From positions 186,001 to 250,000 of the forward strand of contig JACOST010000009.1 of the NCBI GenBank assembly GCA_016178705.1: a DNA stretch of 64,000 nt, in the 5' to 3' direction. Made by a program: the position numbers and the translations under genes. Below the pieces are notes generated by a model, which was not told where the DNA came from, made no database searches, and saw nothing but the letters and a program-made list of their open reading frames with translations. Within the stretch, counting starts at the first letter, position 1. Each line of letters opens with the position of its first letter. This DNA is from Deltaproteobacteria bacterium. GTDB taxonomy: Bacteria > Desulfobacterota > Binatia > HRBIN30 > JACQVA1. This document shows, piece after piece, positions 61,217 through 64,000 of the stretch.

Positions 61217-61272
61217 TGCCGATCTCCTTTCTCTGCAGGACCCGTGTCTCATGGTTGCCACAATCAGGCCCG

Positions 61273-62595
61273 TCACGGGGTCGCCAGGGTGTTTATGGTA
61301 TCGGTGGCGCACACCTGGCCAGGATCGCAGTCGCCATCGGTGATGCAGTTCACGTCGGTTAGGCCGACATTCGGAACCAGGCAACGGCCGCGATTGCCGG
61401 CTGAGAAGTGCAGATTGATCGCGTCGACCCCGATGCGCGTAGTATTGATGGAATTGGCGTTGTGGAACTCTTCCGCCACCGCCAAGATGCCCGAGGTCGC
61501 GCGGCAGGTATTGAACTCGCCCCCGTTACCGCCGCAATCCGCATCGTCGGTGCAAACGATCGTGGTGTTAGTTGTACAGCGTAAGCCGTTCGCAGGTCGG
61601 ACGGTCGTCTTCGCAAACGAGCTGCCCAGCGTGCCAACGGTGAAGTTGGTGTTGATCCGTCCAAGCGTGTTGTTGTACCAGCAGGTGAAGGTGACCGAGG
61701 CGGAACGGCTGCCGCCGAAGTGATTTTCGAACTCGTCGAAGATCGCGAACTGGGCCGCGACTGTCGTCGGTCTGGCGTTCTCGATATCAATGGTACACGG
61801 CACCAGTGTGATCTCCGTCTTTACCGTCGATGGCGCACCCGCAACAAGATCGGTGGCGCCGTCGGCGTAATGAGTGAGCGTCAGCGATTCAGGACAGGCA
61901 TTGTACTCCGAGCCATCCATGACGATCGCGCCACTGGTAACCGGATCGAGAGAGACGATTCCGATCGCATTGTATTGGCTGATCTGAGTCTGTCCGAGGG
62001 TTTCGATCATCGCCTCACCGTGGATGGCGTCGGCTCCCAACGGATTGTCGCTTGCACCGTCGGTCGTGTAGCAAACCAACTGTCCGCGGAAGCCAGCGGC
62101 CGTGGGCGAGATTGCCGAGGTGATATCGTCCGTGCTGCCGGGGCACTTCTGGCTGAGGCCATCCGCCTGGCATTCACCCGGGCTGAACGTGTCCGACGGA
62201 TCGTTCGGCTGGCGACCGGTTGAAGCGCGCCACACGAACGGCTGTTGGCGCGTCAGGCTAAATTCGAAGTCCGAAAGACCCCAAGTCACGCCCTGGATCG
62301 CGTCGCAGGCCTGGCCGGCCGGGCAGTCCGCGTTTACCGAGCAGATGTTTCCGTTGACGCTGCAGCGACCACTGCCGTTGATGTACTCGCAGTGGATCGT
62401 CTGCACCATCGAGGTGCTGTTCGTAATCTGAATGAGGGTGTCGCGCGTCCCATCCGCGATTACCTTCGGAAAGAACAGCACCGACGCCAGTTGGTCGGTG
62501 GTGGCGTCGGCTTGGGCGCTGCCCCACCATAGCCCCAGCAGTGACAGCACGGTTCCCAGGCCGGTCAGCCAAGGATTTCGCTTCAGCACACGCAT
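61273..62595 (-). CDS. Secreted Cys-rich protein, tandem paralogue 1
   Basis: A 440-residue exported protein (signal peptide GLGTVLSLLGLWWGSAQA). Family blocks: LASVLFFPKVIADGTRDTLIQITN, HCEYINGSGRC, WGLSDFEFSLTRQQPFVWRAS, AAGFRGQLVCYTTDGAS, GEAMIETLGQ, YNAIGIV, EYNACPESLTLTHYADGATD, EITLVPCTIDIENARPTTVAAQFAIFDEFENHF. It has extra cysteine-rich inserts (CSVNADCPAGQACD; CTDDADCGGNGGEFNTC; CITDGDCDPGQVC). AAAAGGAGGCGTGCG precedes the ATG at 62595. It is the first gene after the promoter at 62673-62701. Function unknown. Confidence 0.82.
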   Translation of the reverse strand: MRVLKRNPWLTGLGTVLSLLGLWWGSAQADATTDQLASVLFFPKVIADGTRDTLIQITNSTSMVQTIHCEYINGSGRCSVNGNICSVNADCPAGQACDAIQGVTWGLSDFEFSLTRQQPFVWRASTGRQPNDPSDTFSPGECQADGLSQKCPGSTDDITSAISPTAAGFRGQLVCYTTDGASDNPLGADAIHGEAMIETLGQTQISQYNAIGIVSLDPVTSGAIVMDGSEYNACPESLTLTHYADGATDLVAGAPSTVKTEITLVPCTIDIENARPTTVAAQFAIFDEFENHFGGSRSASVTFTCWYNNTLGRINTNFTVGTLGSSFAKTTVRPANGLRCTTNTTIVCTDDADCGGNGGEFNTCRATSGILAVAEEFHNANSINTTRIGVDAINLHFSAGNRGRCLVPNVGLTDVNCITDGDCDPGQVCATDTINTLATP

Positions 62596-62672
62596 CGCAC
62601 GCCTCCTTTTCGTCAGTACGCCATCAACGCATCCCGGGTTGGCGACCGTCGCCCCCGGAAAAATGCTAACGC

Positions 62673-62701
62673 TGTATCGCTCATTTGCCCTAACGTGTCA
62701 A
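62673..62701 (-). promoter_or_regulatory. Sigma-70-type promoter of the tandem secreted-protein genes
   Basis: On the minus strand TTGACA (62701-62696), a 17-bp spacer, and GATACA (62678-62673). The -35 box is perfect and the -10 is weak (3 of 6). The inferred start near 62666 gives a 70-base leader before the ATG at 62595. Confidence 0.6.
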
Positions 62702-62842
62702 GAGAAAAAAGAAAAGCCGTCCACCTTCGGATCATCCTCGCACCACCTCACCGTCAAACCTGCAGACGCACCGTTAGCGCGACCTTATGGTCGATCTCGC
62801 CCACGTTGTCAATAAAATCTCGCACCGAACGCCGTGCCGCCA

Positions 62843-64000
62843 TCATGGGCCCGGGGTTGGCGACGGGAGCACGCGGACGATGATCTGAGCGGTCGGCCCA
62901 AAGTTCGGGCTCGCGCCCCCCGGCCCCGCCGGAGGCGGATCGTCGCGCAACTGCACCGTGAGCAATGTGTCGCCGACCGGGAAGCGCTGTAGCGTATCGA
63001 CGGCATCGCAGAACTGCGCCGTGGAAAGTGGATTGACGATGGAAGGGTTGCCGAATGGATCGCGCGTGCACGCGGTGCTCGGGACTTGCGTGGCGAATCG
63101 GCATGCGAACACTTTCAGCGCGTTCGTGATCGCGGCATCGCCATCGGTGAACGCCGGGGTCGGAATCGCCGGGATGATGCCGTTGATTACGCACGACGCC
63201 GTGCTGCCGGGGCCAAGTTTGTTGTTCGATTGAATCTGCAAATCGGGCCGATCGTAAGGCGACGTTGCGCTCTGTGCGACCAACGAGGTTCCGACGGACG
63301 GACTGCCGGGTTTCGGGAACCCTTCCACCACGATGATCCCGGCGCGCTCGTCGCGGACCGTGAACACACGCACGTTGCCGACGAACTCCGGTGTGGCCGT
63401 TGGTGTCCCGCTGCAGCAGGCGGCTTCTTGGCAGCCAAGCGCGCAACCATCGGGGCGGTAGATACCAAAAAATCCGATGCGCGGGCCCGCCTGTGGCGGC
63501 GTCGGCGTGCGCGTCGGCGTAACCGTGCGTGTCGGGGTCGTGGTGCGCGTCCCGGTTGCGCTCGGTGTCGAGGACGGCGTGCGGGTGAATGTTTGCGTTC
63601 GCGTCGCGGTCGGCACCAGCGTGAGCGTCGCTGTCACTGTCTCGGTTGTCGTCTTCGTCGGGCTCGCGGTCCACGTGATTGTGGCGCTCTGCGTCGGGGT
63701 ACGCGTATCCTTCGATGTGCGTGTCGGAGTGGTGGTAACGGTTGCCGTCGGAACCGGCGTGTCGGTGGCGGTGCGGGTACCGCTGCGCGTCGCGGTCTGA
63801 GTGCGCGTGCGAGTTTCCGTCAATGTTGGGAACGGCGTAAACGTTTCGGTCGTCGTGCGCGTTGCGGTGCGCGTGAGCGTCGGCGACGGTGGTAATGTTT
63901 GCGTGACCGTCCGCGTCGACGTGCGCGTCACGGTCGCGCTGGCCGAAGCGGTGGCGCTGCCTGTTGCGGATGGCGTCGCGGTATTTGTCACGGTCTTCGT
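62843..64000 (-). CDS. Thr/Pro-repeat protein with shared C-terminal domain (cut by window edge)
   Basis: The 3' 385 codons of a longer gene whose start lies beyond the right edge. In-window residues 1-175 are Thr/Ser/Pro/Arg repeats (TATRT, TPTRT-type units) like the stalk of the protein at 54951. The rest is a folded domain (RIGFFGIYRPDGCALGCQEAACCSG, ERAGIIVVEGFPKPGSPSVGTS, RPDLQIQSNNKLGPGSTASCVI, ITNALKVFACRFATQVPSTACT, AQFCDAVDTLQRFPVGDTLLTVQL). It aligns block by block with the other protein's C-terminus. Signal peptide and full length are not visible. Exported surface function is inferred. Confidence 0.8.
   Translation of the reverse strand, partial: TKTVTNTATPSATGSATASASATVTRTSTRTVTQTLPPSPTLTRTATRTTTETFTPFPTLTETRTRTQTATRSGTRTATDTPVPTATVTTTPTRTSKDTRTPTQSATITWTASPTKTTTETVTATLTLVPTATRTQTFTRTPSSTPSATGTRTTTPTRTVTPTRTPTPPQAGPRIGFFGIYRPDGCALGCQEAACCSGTPTATPEFVGNVRVFTVRDERAGIIVVEGFPKPGSPSVGTSLVAQSATSPYDRPDLQIQSNNKLGPGSTASCVINGIIPAIPTPAFTDGDAAITNALKVFACRFATQVPSTACTRDPFGNPSIVNPLSTAQFCDAVDTLQRFPVGDTLLTVQLRDDPPPAGPGGASPNFGPTAQIIVRVLPSPTPGP

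Noticed and set aside
62754-63674. 306-codon open frame overlapping the second Thr/Pro-repeat gene
   Set aside because: It is another frame of the same repeat region; it lacks a signal peptide or the shared terminal domain, which the other frame has.

Overview
The window is GC-rich, densely packed bacterial chromosome: overlapping ATGA/TGATG gene junctions, many GTG starts, AAAGGAG-type ribosome binding sites and sigma-54 promoters. It combines a Gram-negative Wza/Wzz export system, F420 biosynthesis with an F420-type luciferase-like oxidoreductase, several NtrC-type regulators and Thr/Pro-repeat secreted proteins. This fits an uncultivated soil or sediment lineage near the former Deltaproteobacteria (Binatota/Desulfobacterota-like). 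That placement is inference; no rRNA or other phylogenetic marker gene is present.

Region 1 (1-23.4 kb, minus strand) is one long exopolysaccharide or O-antigen operon. It is read from a near-perfect sigma-54 promoter at 23353-23367. Order: ExeA-type ATPase with LysM and SPOR domains, NusG/RfaH-type antiterminator, two alkaline-phosphatase-fold enzymes, GT4, Wza, Wzz, CpsD-like ATPase, O-antigen ligase/polymerase, GT4, FemAB-like protein, methyltransferase, GNAT, an FkbH-ACP-MaoC-SDR acyl cassette, DegT aminotransferase, a phosphoglycosyl transferase fused to half of a CapD-like protein, a sugar epimerase and a Gfo/Idh/MocA oxidoreductase cut by the window edge.

Region 2 (23.5-31.1 kb) is regulatory. 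It holds two NtrC-type response regulators, a degenerate histidine kinase, an unusual protein joining a pseudo-receiver, a crippled sigma-54 AAA+ module and a histidine kinase, and a receiver-kinase hybrid with its own sigma-54 promoter. It adjoins the sigma-54 promoter of region 1 and probably controls it.

Region 3 (31.3-42.1 kb) is metabolic: cofG-cofH-cofD-cofE (coenzyme F420), cysC, an F420-type oxidoreductase, a CDP-alcohol phosphatidyltransferase, a GT-C/TPR membrane protein and a fused electron-transfer flavoprotein (EtfB-EtfA).

Region 4 (42149-45757) is a complete 3.6-kb transposon with 19-bp perfect terminal inverted repeats and a perfect 8-bp target duplication. It carries an IS1-type transposase, a small gene coupled to it, a Panacea-domain gene overlapping a putative toxin gene, a structured noncoding stretch, and two unknown genes behind a good sigma-70 promoter.

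Region 5 (45.8-54.9 kb) has a cyclase-type lipoprotein, a TtuB/TtuA/TrmI tRNA-modification operon (2-thiolation of T54 with m1A58), a 5-formyl-THF cyclo-ligase-like gene, a sensor kinase, a DUF35 protein, a DUF1232 membrane protein, an XRE regulator with a sigma-54 promoter and an operator-like palindrome, and a large membrane protein.

Region 6 (54.9-64 kb, minus strand) holds four tandem, divergent, secreted paralogues. They are flanked by two Thr/Pro-repeat proteins that share a C-terminal domain, one of them cut by the window edge, plus a stand-alone receiver protein. This set looks like a lineage-specific cell-surface system.
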